From: Marivirga lumbricoides | GTDB taxonomy: Bacteria > Bacteroidota > Bacteroidia > Cytophagales > Cyclobacteriaceae | DNA length: 64,000 bases | Reading direction: 5' to 3' | Assembly (NCBI RefSeq): GCF_014636295.1 | Contig: NZ_BMEC01000014.1 | Span: 104,635-168,634 of the forward strand | Shown here: positions 26,623 through 36,710 of the stretch, in pieces | Position numbering within the stretch: position 1 is the first letter of the stretch | Layout: each line of letters opens with the position of its first letter | The notes under the pieces: model-generated | What the model saw: the letters and a program-made list of their open reading frames with translations, nothing else | What the model was told of the DNA's origin: nothing | Database searches by the model: none | Translations under genes and position numbers: made by a program

Positions 26623-28188
26623 TTAATCCACATTATCGTGTAAAAATTTATTATTGCCTAAAATCTGATTATCGTCATTCAAATTAAACTTAGAAATATT
26701 CTTCTCAGATGAATGAGGCACCTCTTTCAACTTCACCTGCTTTCTCTTGAATGCCGGAACTTCCATCTGTTTGTATGACTCAGGGGTATTGGTATGACCT
26801 CCATTCAATTGCTTCAACTTTTCTATTCTCTCTTTAGAACGCAATCTTAAAAATTCCTGACGTTCTTCCTCCGCTCTTTGAGCTGCATCAGGATCAGGCT
26901 TTTTGTTTACAACTTCATATTCCTCAGAAAGGCCTTGAGTAAAATCATCCGCCTCATCCTCGTTATAATCATACTCGTATTCGTTTTCTTCCTCCTCTAA
27001 TGGTTTTTTGGAAGGAAAGCCAAATGAATAACCTCTACCCTCTTCAGGTTTTTGTTGCTTAGCCGGCTGTTCTCTCCTATCCTCATAGCGAGATTCAATT
27101 CTCTCAGTATGAGGTTTTGCTTCCTCATTATTAAAGAGTGTAATTTGTTTTGGCCCATCCAGATCAAATACTCTTTTAGCATCTCTTTGAGGAATAGCAT
27201 CTCTTTTATAATTGCCCTGATCAAAACCTGTAGCAATTACAGTAACTGAAAGTGCCTGCCCTAATGACTGATCCACACCATGACCAAAAATAACCTCTGC
27301 ATTATCACCTGCCTGCTCCTGAATATAATCTGTTATTTCAGTTAACTCATCCATTTGAAGTTCAGCCTGTTCACCGGATATAATTGAAAGCAGTATTTTT
27401 TCCGCGCCAAGAATATCGGTGTTATTAAGCAATGGAGAAGAGAGAGCTTCCTCAGCTGCACGGATTGCACGGCCATCACCTTCTGTTCTTGCTGAGCCCA
27501 TTACTGCAGCACCGGCATTTTTCATTACTGTTTTAACATCTTCAAAATCCACGTTTACATAACCTGGAACAGTTATAATTTCAGCAATACCTTTGGCACC
27601 TGTAGTTAACACATTATCTGCCTTGGCAAAAGCATTTCCAATAGTCAGGTTACCGTAAATTTCACGTAGTTTATCGTTAAGGATTACAAGAACTGTATCA
27701 CAATTTTCCTTCAGATCACGAATTCCTTCTTCAGCTTGTTTTGCTTTCTTTTTACCTTCGAAACCAAATGGAGAAGTGACGATTCCCACCGTTAAAATAT
27801 CCATTTCTCTGGCAATTTTAGCAATTACCGGAGCAGCACCTGTACCAGTTCCTCCACCCATTCCGGCCGTTACAAAAAGCATTTTTGTGTCCGTTCCTAA
27901 AAGCTCACGGATATCTTCTTTGCTTTCCATAGCCGCTTCCTTTCCTTTGGAAGGGTTTGCTCCTGCTCCCAATCCGCTGGTAAGGTTTACCCCTATTTGC
28001 AGCTTGTTAGGTACAGGACTGGATTTTAGTGCCTGAGCATCAGTGTTGCAGATAATAAATTCTACATCCTTAATGCCCTGGTTAAACATGTGATTGACAG
28101 CGTTGCTGCCTCCTCCGCCTACACCTATCACTTTAATGATAGATTTATGGTGTTTTGGTATTTCGAATTTATATGCTCCTTCTGTCAT
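26623..28188 (-). CDS. ftsZ: Cell division GTPase FtsZ
   Basis: 521 residues. The tubulin-like GTPase domain covers about residues 10-330, with GVGGGGSNAVNHM, the signature GGGTGTGAAPVIAK and NDKLREIYGNLTIGNAFAKAD. A long acidic linker follows (EEEENEYEYDYNEDEADD). Then comes the conserved C-terminal peptide VPAFKRKQVKL, which binds FtsA. A further 30-residue tail ends FLHDNVD, a Bacteroidota feature. FtsZ forms the septal ring. It is the last gene of the division cluster, 12 bp after ftsA. Confidence 0.97.
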   Translation of the reverse strand: MTEGAYKFEIPKHHKSIIKVIGVGGGGSNAVNHMFNQGIKDVEFIICNTDAQALKSSPVPNKLQIGVNLTSGLGAGANPSKGKEAAMESKEDIRELLGTDTKMLFVTAGMGGGTGTGAAPVIAKIAREMDILTVGIVTSPFGFEGKKKAKQAEEGIRDLKENCDTVLVILNDKLREIYGNLTIGNAFAKADNVLTTGAKGIAEIITVPGYVNVDFEDVKTVMKNAGAAVMGSARTEGDGRAIRAAEEALSSPLLNNTDILGAEKILLSIISGEQAELQMDELTEITDYIQEQAGDNAEVIFGHGVDQSLGQALSVTVIATGFDQGNYKRDAIPQRDAKRVFDLDGPKQITLFNNEEAKPHTERIESRYEDRREQPAKQQKPEEGRGYSFGFPSKKPLEEEENEYEYDYNEDEADDFTQGLSEEYEVVNKKPDPDAAQRAEEERQEFLRLRSKERIEKLKQLNGGHTNTPESYKQMEVPAFKRKQVKLKEVPHSSEKNISKFNLNDDNQILGNNKFLHDNVD

Positions 28189-28200
28189 AATATTTCGGTA

Positions 28201-29523
28201 TTAAAAATCGTCATTTTCGTCAAAATCATCTATCAGTAAGCTCTTAGTCTTATTGATAATTTTACTAAAGAAGTCTCCTCCTTTTTTACCAGCTTTTTGT
28301 TTCTGGTTCACATAAACATTCTGGTTCATTGCTTTTGCCTGAATGTACCTGTTTTCTCTCTCATCCAATGACCGATAGCCTACCAATACTAATCCCACTG
28401 AAGTGGCAAACATCGGACTTTTTACATGCTCCAATTTACTTTTACCAAGATGCTCGTTTGGATAACCGATTCTTGCGTCCATTCCTGTAAGGTATTCCAC
28501 CAATTGCCTAACACTGTGCAATTGTGAACCACCTCCTGTAATTACTATTCCTCCTGCCAGCTTTCCTTCATAGCCCGAAGCGATAATTTCAGCATGAACA
28601 AGATCTACAATTTCTTCCATTCTGGCTTCCACTATATGCGCAAGGTTCTTCACTGAAATCTCTTTCGGTGCCCTGTTACGCAATCCCGGAATAGAAACAA
28701 TTTCGTTTTCACTGGCTTCAGTAGCAATGGCTCTTCCAAATTTGGTCTTTAACAATTCCGCCTGCTGCTGCATCACCATACATCCTTCTTTTATATCAGA
28801 AGTGATAATATTTCCTCCGAAAGGAATCACCCCTGTATGCCTAATGATATTTTCATGAAAAATGGCGATATCTGTAGTACCACCACCGATATCGACCAGG
28901 CAAACACCAGCTTCTTTCTCATCTTCACTCAGAACGGAGAGGCTGGAAGCAAGTGGTTCCAAAATCATATTCTCAATATCCAAACCGGCACGCTTTACGC
29001 ACTTTTCAATATTATTGATAGAGTTAACGTCAGCAGTAATTACATGAAAATCAGCTTCAAGGCGAACACCTGTCATGCCAACAGGATCCTTTATACCATC
29101 ATCATAATCAACAGTATATACCTGAGGCATTTTATGAATAATTTGTGTACCTGCAGGCATTACCATTCGGCCAATATCATTTGCCAGCCTATCAATATCC
29201 TCCACAGTAATCTCGTCATTTCCATCTTCTCTGGTAATGCTTCCTCTGTGAATAGAGCTACGAATATGATGCCCTGCAATTCCTACATTTACTACTTTAA
29301 TATCTATTCCGGAAACATCCTCAGCTTCCTGTACGGCCCTTTTAATAGCCAATATGGTTTTCTCTATATTAATGACCTTCCCCTTGACTACCCCATCAGA
29401 AACGGACTTCCCCATTCCCAATACATCAAGCTTGCCATACTCATTTTTTCTCCCGACAATTACGCAGATCTTGGTGGTTCCAATGTCAAGTCCTACTACT
29501 ATTTTATCATTTTGCATATTCAT
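28201..29523 (-). CDS. ftsA: Cell division protein FtsA
   Basis: 440 residues, actin/Hsp70 ATPase fold. The phosphate-1 motif VGLDIGTTKICVIVG is at residues 10-24. The SHS2-inserted 1C domain follows. VCLVDIGGGTTDIAIF is phosphate-2 and GGIVITGGGSQL the adenosine motif. The C-terminal FFSKIINKTKSLLID is the amphipathic membrane-targeting helix, here followed by an acidic tail DDFDENDDF. FtsA anchors FtsZ to the membrane. It lies between ftsQ and ftsZ, as expected. Confidence 0.97.
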   Translation of the reverse strand: MNMQNDKIVVGLDIGTTKICVIVGRKNEYGKLDVLGMGKSVSDGVVKGKVINIEKTILAIKRAVQEAEDVSGIDIKVVNVGIAGHHIRSSIHRGSITREDGNDEITVEDIDRLANDIGRMVMPAGTQIIHKMPQVYTVDYDDGIKDPVGMTGVRLEADFHVITADVNSINNIEKCVKRAGLDIENMILEPLASSLSVLSEDEKEAGVCLVDIGGGTTDIAIFHENIIRHTGVIPFGGNIITSDIKEGCMVMQQQAELLKTKFGRAIATEASENEIVSIPGLRNRAPKEISVKNLAHIVEARMEEIVDLVHAEIIASGYEGKLAGGIVITGGGSQLHSVRQLVEYLTGMDARIGYPNEHLGKSKLEHVKSPMFATSVGLVLVGYRSLDERENRYIQAKAMNQNVYVNQKQKAGKKGGDFFSKIINKTKSLLIDDFDENDDF

Positions 29524-29541
29524 GTATCGCCTTAAGGTTTT

Positions 29542-30306
29542 CTATTCACAAATGATTTGGTCTTTAAACTGTAAATTTACACGTTCATATCGATTCCACC
29601 CTCTATCAGGCAGAATCTTATCATAAAAAATTTTCAGTTTGCTCAGCTTTTCTGAATAATCAGCAACGCTACCGAATTCTATAATTTGCTTCGTTACCTG
29701 CGGGTAGATGTTAATCATACCACTTTTATTCACTTCCAACTGAGCAAACTGCGCACTCCAGAATTTATCTTTTTCAATAAATTGGATAAAGTTGAACAGA
29801 TCTTTTCCGGCCTGGTCAATCAATAAATTCTTTTCCAGATAAGGCCTGAAAAATGACCCAGACAAAACCATTACTCTGGCAGTAAACCTTTCTGAAACCG
29901 GCAAAATCTCACCTCTGTCACTAATATAATAATCTTTTCCTACAGGGTTAAAAACTCTGGCTATAGGTCTGGCCTGCACAGCATCAATCAACATATTGCC
30001 TTGCAAATCCCTGTAAACCTGTGCCGATTGAACAAACTTTAGTGCCTCTATCCGTTGCTCTATGTCCTTTAATTTCACATTGTCAAAAGGAAGGTTCACT
30101 ACCATTTCACGACCGTTTTTAGTAACTTTATCCATTATATCACCCTCATTGATAAAGAAATTTCCCTGTTGGTTTTCAATGGTAATCACTATTTTTTTAC
30201 ACAATTTCTCCTCCTGCTTTTTACTCACAAATCCTATAGATATAAGGAATATTATGGCAGGAATAATAAATTTTAGTGCGATATATATTTTCTTTTTAGG
30301 CTGCAT
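29542..30306 (-). CDS. ftsQ: Cell division protein FtsQ/DivIB
   Basis: 254 residues from the ATG at 30306; a TTG four codons upstream is less likely. A short basic cytoplasmic leader (QPKKK) is followed by one transmembrane helix (FIIPAIIFLISIGFV). The periplasmic POTRA/beta region includes NLPFDNVKLKDIEQRIEALKFVQSAQVYRDLQGNML and QARPIARVFN. FtsQ links the early ring to FtsL and FtsI. It overlaps the murC stop by 11 bp, so coupling is likely. Confidence 0.9.
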   Translation of the reverse strand: MQPKKKIYIALKFIIPAIIFLISIGFVSKKQEEKLCKKIVITIENQQGNFFINEGDIMDKVTKNGREMVVNLPFDNVKLKDIEQRIEALKFVQSAQVYRDLQGNMLIDAVQARPIARVFNPVGKDYYISDRGEILPVSERFTARVMVLSGSFFRPYLEKNLLIDQAGKDLFNFIQFIEKDKFWSAQFAQLEVNKSGMINIYPQVTKQIIEFGSVADYSEKLSKLKIFYDKILPDRGWNRYERVNLQFKDQIICE

Positions 30307-31693
30307 AATGCTGCTCAAACAATTCTTTTATGGGTTGTACTAACTGATCAATATTTCCGGCTCCTAAAGTAACCAGGACTTCAAGTTCCGTATTATTTAA
30401 GTGCGCCATCGCTTCATTTTTCGAAAACAAAAACTTCTCTTCAGACTTTATTCCCTCCAGCAACATGGCACTATTCACTCCTTCTATAGGTTCTTCCCTG
30501 GCAGGGTAGATATCAAGAAGAATTACCTTATCAGCAATGCTTAAACTTTCAGAAAAACCTTCAGCAAAATCACGTGTTCTGGAGTACAGGTGAGGTTGAA
30601 ATAAAGCTGTGATTTTTTTATCAGGATATAAAGCCTTTACGGACTCCAGCATAGCTGAGATTTCACCCGGATGGTGGGCATAATCATCAATATAAATATG
30701 ATTTTCAGATTGAAAAATGTATTCAAACCTTCTTTTTACTCCCTGATAGCTTGCTATTCCGGCTTTTATAGCTTCAGGATCAAGCCCTAATTCGAGCGCG
30801 ACACCTATAGCTGCTGTCGCATTTTCCACATTATGAAAACCTGGAACGGATAATTCAAACCCGGTGATGCTTTGCTCATTATTTTTTACGTCAAATATAA
30901 ATTTAGCGTCCGAAATTCTGATGTTTTCTGCTACGAGTTTTCCGCTATTCAATCCATAATTAATATGTGCTGCCTTAACCGCTGAAGTTTGCAAGCCTTC
31001 CCACAGCCCATTTTTAATAAATATTTTTCCTGTGGCATTTACTTTTTCCAGAAATAAGGAAAATGACTTCTTTAATTCAGAAAGTTCACCATAAATATCC
31101 AGGTGATCTGCATCTGTGGAAGTAATAACTGCCAGGTTCGGATGAAGCGTTAGGAAAGAACGATCAAATTCATCTGCTTCCACCACAACTATCGACTTCT
31201 CAAAATCACCTTTATTTGCCAGCATGTTAGTTTCATAATTGGTTGAGATTCCACCCAGAAAAGCTGACACATTTTTAGCAGCAAACTTAAGAATATGAGC
31301 CACCATTGAACTGGTGGTGGTTTTCCCGTGTGTTCCCGCAACAGCTACAGTATACAGGCCTTTCGTCATAATTCCCAGCACTTCTGACCTTTTGTATAGC
31401 TGAAAACCATTATCCCTATAGAAATTTAATCCTTTATGAGACTTTGGAACAGCAGGCGTATAAACAATCAATAAACCGTTACTTTTTGCCTTATATTCTG
31501 AAGGAATTTCCTCTACATCATCTTCAAAATGAATTGAAATCCCTTCCTGCTTTAACTTATCAGTTAGTGCAGTAGGGGTTTTATCATAGCCGGCTACTGA
31601 TATACCATTATGCCTGAACCATCTGGCCAGTGCACTCATACCTATACCTCCGATACCTATAAAATAGACGCTATGTATTTCTTTCAAATTCAT
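30296..31693 (-). CDS. murC: UDP-N-acetylmuramate--L-alanine ligase
   Basis: 465 residues. The Rossmann motif YFIGIGGIGMSALA is at the N-terminus. The ATP P-loop VAGTHGKTTTSSMVAH is near residue 115. VVEADEFDRSFL and IDDYAHHPGEI are the Mur ligase magnesium and ribose motifs. It adds the first amino acid of the peptidoglycan stem peptide. Its ATG overlaps the murG stop in an ATGA arrangement. Confidence 0.97.
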   Translation of the reverse strand: MNLKEIHSVYFIGIGGIGMSALARWFRHNGISVAGYDKTPTALTDKLKQEGISIHFEDDVEEIPSEYKAKSNGLLIVYTPAVPKSHKGLNFYRDNGFQLYKRSEVLGIMTKGLYTVAVAGTHGKTTTSSMVAHILKFAAKNVSAFLGGISTNYETNMLANKGDFEKSIVVVEADEFDRSFLTLHPNLAVITSTDADHLDIYGELSELKKSFSLFLEKVNATGKIFIKNGLWEGLQTSAVKAAHINYGLNSGKLVAENIRISDAKFIFDVKNNEQSITGFELSVPGFHNVENATAAIGVALELGLDPEAIKAGIASYQGVKRRFEYIFQSENHIYIDDYAHHPGEISAMLESVKALYPDKKITALFQPHLYSRTRDFAEGFSESLSIADKVILLDIYPAREEPIEGVNSAMLLEGIKSEEKFLFSKNEAMAHLNNTELEVLVTLGAGNIDQLVQPIKELFEQHYAA

Positions 31694-32799
31694 TTAATCA
31701 TTGAAAAAATAATTTTCACTATATCTTCTGTTGCGTTTGGTTTCGCTAATTTTTTAATATTCTCTGCCAACTCCTTCTGTAATTCATCATCTTTTAAAAG
31801 CTCAAGTGCCCGAGGAATCAATTCATCCACTGCCTGGTGATCAGTTATTAAGATTGCAGCATCTTTTTGCACCAGCGAATTAGCATTTTTAGTTTGATGA
31901 TCCTCTGCTACCCCTGAAGATGGCACAAAAATGACAGGCTTGCCAATAATAGCCAATTCAGAAACAGACAAAGCACCTGCCCTGGAGATAATAATATCTG
32001 CCGCTGCATAAGCTGTCTCCATTTCCTTAATAAATTCAAGCACCTTGATTTTTGAAGTATCTGCTTTGGCAGCTCTCACCAGCATTTCTTTATGGTATAG
32101 TTTTCCGGTTTGCCATAAAACCTGAACATCTGCTTTTTCCAAAAGAGCTAATTGCTTTACAATACTCTCGTTAATTACTCTGGCACCTAAACTACCTCCA
32201 AGAACCAGTATTACTGGCTTTTCTGAAGTTAAACCATAATATTGCAATGCTTTTTCTGTGGCAGGCAAATTCATTAGTCCTTTTCTAACCGGGTTGCCAG
32301 TGAGCTGTAATTTCTCTGCAGGAAAGTATTTATCCATCCCCTCATAAGCCACGCAAATCCTCTGTACTTTATTTTTTAGCCACTTGTTGGTAAGACCAGC
32401 ATAAGAATTTTGCTCCTGCAAAAAGCAAGGGATTCCTGCATTGGAAGCTGCACGTAAAGTTGGCCCACTGGCATAGCCTCCTACACCAATGACAGCATCA
32501 GGTTTAAAATTCCTAACAATAGTCTTAGCTTGCTTTAAGCTATTCAACAATTTAAAGGGGAAAGCAAGATTTTTAAGTGTAAGGCTTCTTTGGATGCCGG
32601 CAATAGGCAAACCGAGAATTTTGTAACCTGCCTCGGGTACTTTTTGCATCTCCATTTTACCTTCAGCTCCCACAAAAAGAATTTCAGCATCAGGTGCTTC
32701 AGCTTTTATCTGGTCAGCAATAGCCAATGCCGGAAAAATGTGTCCACCGGTTCCTCCGCCACTAATAATGAATCGATATGGTTTATTTGCTGTGCTCAA
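31690..32799 (-). CDS. murG: UDP-GlcNAc:undecaprenyl-PP-MurNAc-pentapeptide transferase MurG
   Basis: 369 residues, GT-B fold, GT28 family. SGGGTGGHIFPALAIA near the N-terminus binds lipid I. The second domain has VLGGSLGARVIN and IISRAGALSVSELAIIGKPVIFVPS with EDHQTKNA, the UDP-GlcNAc site. It makes lipid II at the inner membrane. The frame opens with TTG at 32799, two bases after the ftsW stop. No ATG is available before the conserved loop, so TTG is accepted. Confidence 0.96.
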   Translation of the reverse strand: MSTANKPYRFIISGGGTGGHIFPALAIADQIKAEAPDAEILFVGAEGKMEMQKVPEAGYKILGLPIAGIQRSLTLKNLAFPFKLLNSLKQAKTIVRNFKPDAVIGVGGYASGPTLRAASNAGIPCFLQEQNSYAGLTNKWLKNKVQRICVAYEGMDKYFPAEKLQLTGNPVRKGLMNLPATEKALQYYGLTSEKPVILVLGGSLGARVINESIVKQLALLEKADVQVLWQTGKLYHKEMLVRAAKADTSKIKVLEFIKEMETAYAAADIIISRAGALSVSELAIIGKPVIFVPSSGVAEDHQTKNANSLVQKDAAILITDHQAVDELIPRALELLKDDELQKELAENIKKLAKPNATEDIVKIIFSMIK

Positions 32800-32801
32800 T
32801 A

Positions 32802-33983
32802 TTATGCTACTTCTTTCTTAGGTAAATTTTCAAAATGATTATTAGATCTTATCTCCGGGCTTTCCTCAATTTCTCCACGACTTACACTTAAAATAATACC
32901 CATGGCAAGTCCTGTAAACAAGAGTGAAGTTCCTCCCATACTTAACAGTGGTAAAGGCAAACCTGTAATTGGCCCAAGCCCTACGGCTACCCCCATGTTT
33001 ACCATCGCCTGAATAACTATGGCAAAACTAAGCCCTGCTGAGAGAAGCCCCCCGTATGCTTTACCACTGGCTGCTGCTGCTTTCATTCCGCGATATAGCA
33101 AAGTGAGATAAAGTAAAATCACCACAGTGGCTCCTATCATTCCATATTCTTCCACCACAATAGCAAATATGAAATCGGAAAAAGCTTCCGGTAGAAAATT
33201 TCTCTGACTACTGTTACCCGGTCCTTTACCTGTTATTCCTCCTGTGGCAACAGCAATGTATGACTGCTGCGCCTGAAAAGGGATTTGTTCTTTTTTAATA
33301 AAAGTTTCTATCCTGCTGATGGCTGTTTTACCACGCTGCCCTACTACCATAGCTATGCTTACCGCTAAAATCCCTACTATAAAAAGCATTGCTAAATACT
33401 TTACGGGAATTCTTCCTATAAAAAGCAAGAGCATACAGGTGGCGAAAAGTAAAATAGCCGTTGAAAGGTTAGTCATGGCTATTAAACCACAGATTAAACC
33501 ACACCAAAGTAACATAGGGATAAGAGCTTTCTTAAAATCGGTGATATTCTGTTGTTTCTTAGAAAGCATACCTGCCAAATTGATAATCAAAGCAAGTTTT
33601 GCTAAATCCGAAGGTTGAAAGGACTGATTTAAAAAAGGAATAGTAATCCACCTGGAGGCATCATTCAAGCTCACTCCAAATTGCCAGGCAAATATCAACA
33701 AAGGCACAGAAAGCCAAAGTGCCAAACGAGATAACTTTGAATAATATCTATAATCAATTTTATGTGCCACCCACATGGCAAAAAAACTTAGAAGAACCAG
33801 AAAACTGTGCCTCAACAGGTAATATTCAGTATTGCCATCGAATTTAAAGTAGGAAATAGTTCCTGTAGCACTATATACCACTAAAATACTGAGCATACCT
33901 AAAGCAAAAACCACCGACCAAATCACCGGGTCTCCCTTTAAATGTTTGTCTGCAAAGCCCTTTATGGTTTGAATATTGATCAT
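32802..33983 (-). CDS. ftsW: SEDS-family peptidoglycan glycosyltransferase FtsW
   Basis: 393 residues, ten membrane helices. SEDS landmarks include DASRWI..PFLNQSFQPSDLAKLALI, FIGRIPVKYLA, QQSYIAVATGGITGKGPGNSSQ, FSDFIFAIVVEEYGMIGA and GLPLPLLSMGGTSLL. It polymerises lipid II at the septum together with FtsI. The ATG overlaps the murD stop (ATGA). Confidence 0.95.
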   Translation of the reverse strand: MINIQTIKGFADKHLKGDPVIWSVVFALGMLSILVVYSATGTISYFKFDGNTEYYLLRHSFLVLLSFFAMWVAHKIDYRYYSKLSRLALWLSVPLLIFAWQFGVSLNDASRWITIPFLNQSFQPSDLAKLALIINLAGMLSKKQQNITDFKKALIPMLLWCGLICGLIAMTNLSTAILLFATCMLLLFIGRIPVKYLAMLFIVGILAVSIAMVVGQRGKTAISRIETFIKKEQIPFQAQQSYIAVATGGITGKGPGNSSQRNFLPEAFSDFIFAIVVEEYGMIGATVVILLYLTLLYRGMKAAAASGKAYGGLLSAGLSFAIVIQAMVNMGVAVGLGPITGLPLPLLSMGGTSLLFTGLAMGIILSVSRGEIEESPEIRSNNHFENLPKKEVA

Positions 33984-35350
33984 AAATTAGACAATTTTTT
34001 TAATTCCACTTCACGTTGTAAATACTGTACTGCCATCCTGAACTGATTGCCCCGGTCTTCATAGTTTTTAAACAAGTCGAAACTGGCACATGCTGGTGAT
34101 AGCAATACTATCTCCCTATCCTTTGCTAGTTGATACCCCATTTTTACGGCTTCCTGCATAGATTGCGTTTCTTCTATAATTGGGAATTTATCTTTATAAA
34201 AAGCTTTGATCTTCTCGTTGTCCTTTCCCAAACAGATAATGGCTTTAACATTTGAGTTCACAGATTCAAGTTTTTCATAATCATTGCCTTTGTCCACACC
34301 ACCAACAATCCAGATTACAGGGCGGGTATAAGCATCCAATGCATAATAAACCGCATCAACATTGGTTGCTTTGGAGTCATTTATAAATTCTACACCATGA
34401 ATATTTCCTACTGGCTCCAACCGATGAGGAACATTCTTGAATTTAGGGAGGCTTTCAGCTATTTGATCCTGTTTTAATCCTGTAATTTTTGAAGAAAGTA
34501 TTGAAGCCATAGCATTGATCTGATTATGTTTGCCCTTAATTGTGAGTAAGTCTGCTGTAAAAACCGAGCTTATTTTTTGATGTTTAATAATGATTCCGTC
34601 CTTATTGGCATATGCTCCGGCATCGGGCACCTCATCAAAGCTAAGCATGTATATTTTAGATTGTAAACTTGTTTGCTTTAACTCTTTATCAATCAAACCA
34701 TTATCATTAAACAAAATAGTGTAATCTTGTGCCGTCTGTTTTTGGAAAAGGCTGAACTTAGAATTTACATAGTTTTGTATTTTCTTATCATACCGATCCA
34801 AATGGTCAGGCGTAATATTTAATAGTACCGCAATGTGAGGCCTCAAATGAATAAACCCATCTATTTGAAAGCTGCTGACTTCTAAAACCCACCAGTCATA
34901 ATCTTTATTCACAAGTTGAGCAGCCATGCTTTTTCCTACATTTCCACCTAGCCCGACAGAGAGTCCACAATCTTTTAGTATGTGATAGGTGAGCAAAGTG
35001 GTAGTAGTTTTACCATTTGTCCCTGTAATGGCTATGATTTTACCATTGGTAAACCTTGAAGCAAATTCCAACTCATCAATCACCGGTATTCCTATCTCCA
35101 TCGCGCCCCTTACAACAGCTACTGTAGGGGCTATTCCAGGACTTTTTATGATTGTTTCGGCTGAAAAGATCTCCTTCTCTGTATGTTCACCTTCTTCAAA
35201 ACGAATATGTGCAGCAGTTAACCTGTCCTGATTTTCTTTACTTATACTACCAAAATCGGAAACAAATACATCATAGCCCTTTGCCTTTGCAAGCAAAGCA
35301 GCACCGGTTCCACTTTCCCCGGCTCCTAATATGACGATTTTCTTTTCCAT
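33980..35350 (-). CDS. murD: UDP-N-acetylmuramoylalanine--D-glutamate ligase
   Basis: 456 residues. The N-terminal UDP-binding motif is VILGAGESGTGAALLA, followed by IIKSPGI. The P-loop AITGTNGKTTTTLLTYHIL, the NITPDHLDRYD magnesium/ATP motif and FINDSKATNVDA complete the Mur ligase pattern. It adds D-glutamate to UDP-MurNAc-Ala. It lies between mraY (151-bp gap) and ftsW (4-bp overlap), so the cluster may have a second promoter in that gap. Confidence 0.97.
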   Translation of the reverse strand: MEKKIVILGAGESGTGAALLAKAKGYDVFVSDFGSISKENQDRLTAAHIRFEEGEHTEKEIFSAETIIKSPGIAPTVAVVRGAMEIGIPVIDELEFASRFTNGKIIAITGTNGKTTTTLLTYHILKDCGLSVGLGGNVGKSMAAQLVNKDYDWWVLEVSSFQIDGFIHLRPHIAVLLNITPDHLDRYDKKIQNYVNSKFSLFQKQTAQDYTILFNDNGLIDKELKQTSLQSKIYMLSFDEVPDAGAYANKDGIIIKHQKISSVFTADLLTIKGKHNQINAMASILSSKITGLKQDQIAESLPKFKNVPHRLEPVGNIHGVEFINDSKATNVDAVYYALDAYTRPVIWIVGGVDKGNDYEKLESVNSNVKAIICLGKDNEKIKAFYKDKFPIIEETQSMQEAVKMGYQLAKDREIVLLSPACASFDLFKNYEDRGNQFRMAVQYLQREVELKKLSNL

Positions 35351-35501
35351 TGTTTTATTTTAGTAAAGAGTATAAAGTACTCAGTATTGATTATTTTATT
35401 TGTACTATCTACTTTTCAAATTCCTTTTGTTTTGTTGTCTAAAATCTTGAGCCAAGTATCAAGTAAAGAGTCTAAGTTCCTGACTCTAGTATCTAACTTA
35501 T
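35351..35501. other. Gap inside the cluster with direct and inverted short repeats
   Basis: This is the only sizeable spacer in the division cluster (151 bp). It contains repeated motifs around AGTAAAGAGT (two copies) and an inverted TAGATACTAGAGTC...GACTCTTTACTTGATACT pattern when read on the minus strand. No ORF is present. It could hold a processing site, an internal promoter or an intergenic repeat. Confidence 0.4.
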
Positions 35502-36704
35502 CTATTGTAATTTTAAAGTTGCCACTGTTATAATTGCTAATAATATTCCCACAATCCAGAACCTGTTAACAATTTTAGATTCATGGATTCCTTTTTTCTG
35601 GTAATGATGGTGCAAAGGCGACATGAGAAAAATTCTTTTACCTTCACCATATTTCTTCTTAGTATATTTGAAATAAGACACCTGTATAATTACTGAAAGT
35701 AGTTCTACAAGGAAAATCCCGCATAGTAGCGGAAGCAATAATTCTTTTCTGATGGATAGCGCCAAAACAGCAATTACCCCACCGATAGACAGACTTCCGG
35801 TATCTCCCATAAACACCTGCGCAGGATGTGTATTGTACCATAAAAAGCCAACACAAGCTCCCACAAAGGCTGCGCAGAAAATTACCAGTTCACCGGAATT
35901 TGGTATGTACATTATATTGAGATACTGTGAGAAGATAGCATTCCCTGATAAATAGGCGAAAATACCTAGTGTTAGCCCTATTATAGCAGACGTACCTGCA
36001 GCCAGACCATCAATTCCATCTGTAATATTGGCTCCATTTGAAAGTGCGGTAATAATAAATATAGCCCAGCCCACATATATTACTACTGTAAAATCCTTTG
36101 GAACAAAAGGTAAAATTTCCGAATAATTTAATTCATTGCCCTTCACGAAAGGGATGGTGGTTTTCATGGATTTAACATCCTGATAAGCCTCCACGTTAGT
36201 TTCCTGACTCCCCTGATTATTAAATTCTCTAACAACTACCTCCTGATTATAAAATAAGGTAATGCCTACAATCAGGCCAAGCCCTACCTGCCCTACTATT
36301 TTAAATTTACCCTGTAGGCCCTCTTTATTTTTTCTAAAAACTTTAATATAATCATCTAAAAAACCTATAAGCCCCATCCAAACACAGGAAATCAGCAATA
36401 ATATAATATATACATTCTCGATTTTAGCGAATAACAAAACAGGAACCACAACCCCTAAAATGATGATTATACCTCCCATTGTGGGTGTGCCGGCCTTTTC
36501 ATTCTGACCAATCAGGCCTAAATCCCTAATGCTTTCCCCTACTTGCTTTCTTTGTAAGAAATTGATCAGCCTTTTACCGAATGTAATGGTAATTAAAAGT
36601 GACAAAAGCGCGGACATACCTGCTCTGAAGGAAATATATTGAAATACACCTGCTCCCAGTAGGTCCCATTGTCTATCTAAAAAATCGAATAAGTAATATA
36701 ACAC
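35502..36704 (-). CDS. mraY: Phospho-N-acetylmuramoyl-pentapeptide transferase
   Basis: 400 residues, ten membrane helices. The conserved cytosolic loops contain [19 protein letters not shown] (catalytic Asp pair), [12 protein letters not shown] and [10 protein letters not shown]. It makes lipid I from UDP-MurNAc-pentapeptide and undecaprenyl phosphate. There is an extended periplasmic loop of about 45 residues ([21 protein letters not shown]...) after the fourth helix, longer than in E. coli but common in Bacteroidota. The start is GTG at 36704. Confidence 0.97.
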   Translation of the reverse strand: MLYYLFDFLDRQWDLLGAGVFQYISFRAGMSALLSLLITITFGKRLINFLQRKQVGESIRDLGLIGQNEKAGTPTMGGIIIILGVVVPVLLFAKIENVYIILLLISCVWMGLIGFLDDYIKVFRKNKEGLQGKFKIVGQVGLGLIVGITLFYNQEVVVREFNNQGSQETNVEAYQDVKSMKTTIPFVKGNELNYSEILPFVPKDFTVVIYVGWAIFIITALSNGANITDGIDGLAAGTSAIIGLTLGIFAYLSGNAIFSQYLNIMYIPNSGELVIFCAAFVGACVGFLWYNTHPAQVFMGDTGSLSIGGVIAVLALSIRKELLLPLLCGIFLVELLSVIIQVSYFKYTKKKYGEGKRIFLMSPLHHHYQKKGIHESKIVNRFWIVGILLAIITVATLKLQ

Positions 36705-36710
36705 AGCCTT

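Noticed and set aside
26997-27236. Minus-strand 79-residue ORF inside ftsZ
   Set aside because: It is an alternate frame of the ftsZ linker with skewed composition.
28837-29535. 232-residue plus-strand ORF opposite ftsA
   Set aside because: It is fully antisense to ftsA, with no recognisable domain; a long open frame arises from ftsA codon bias.
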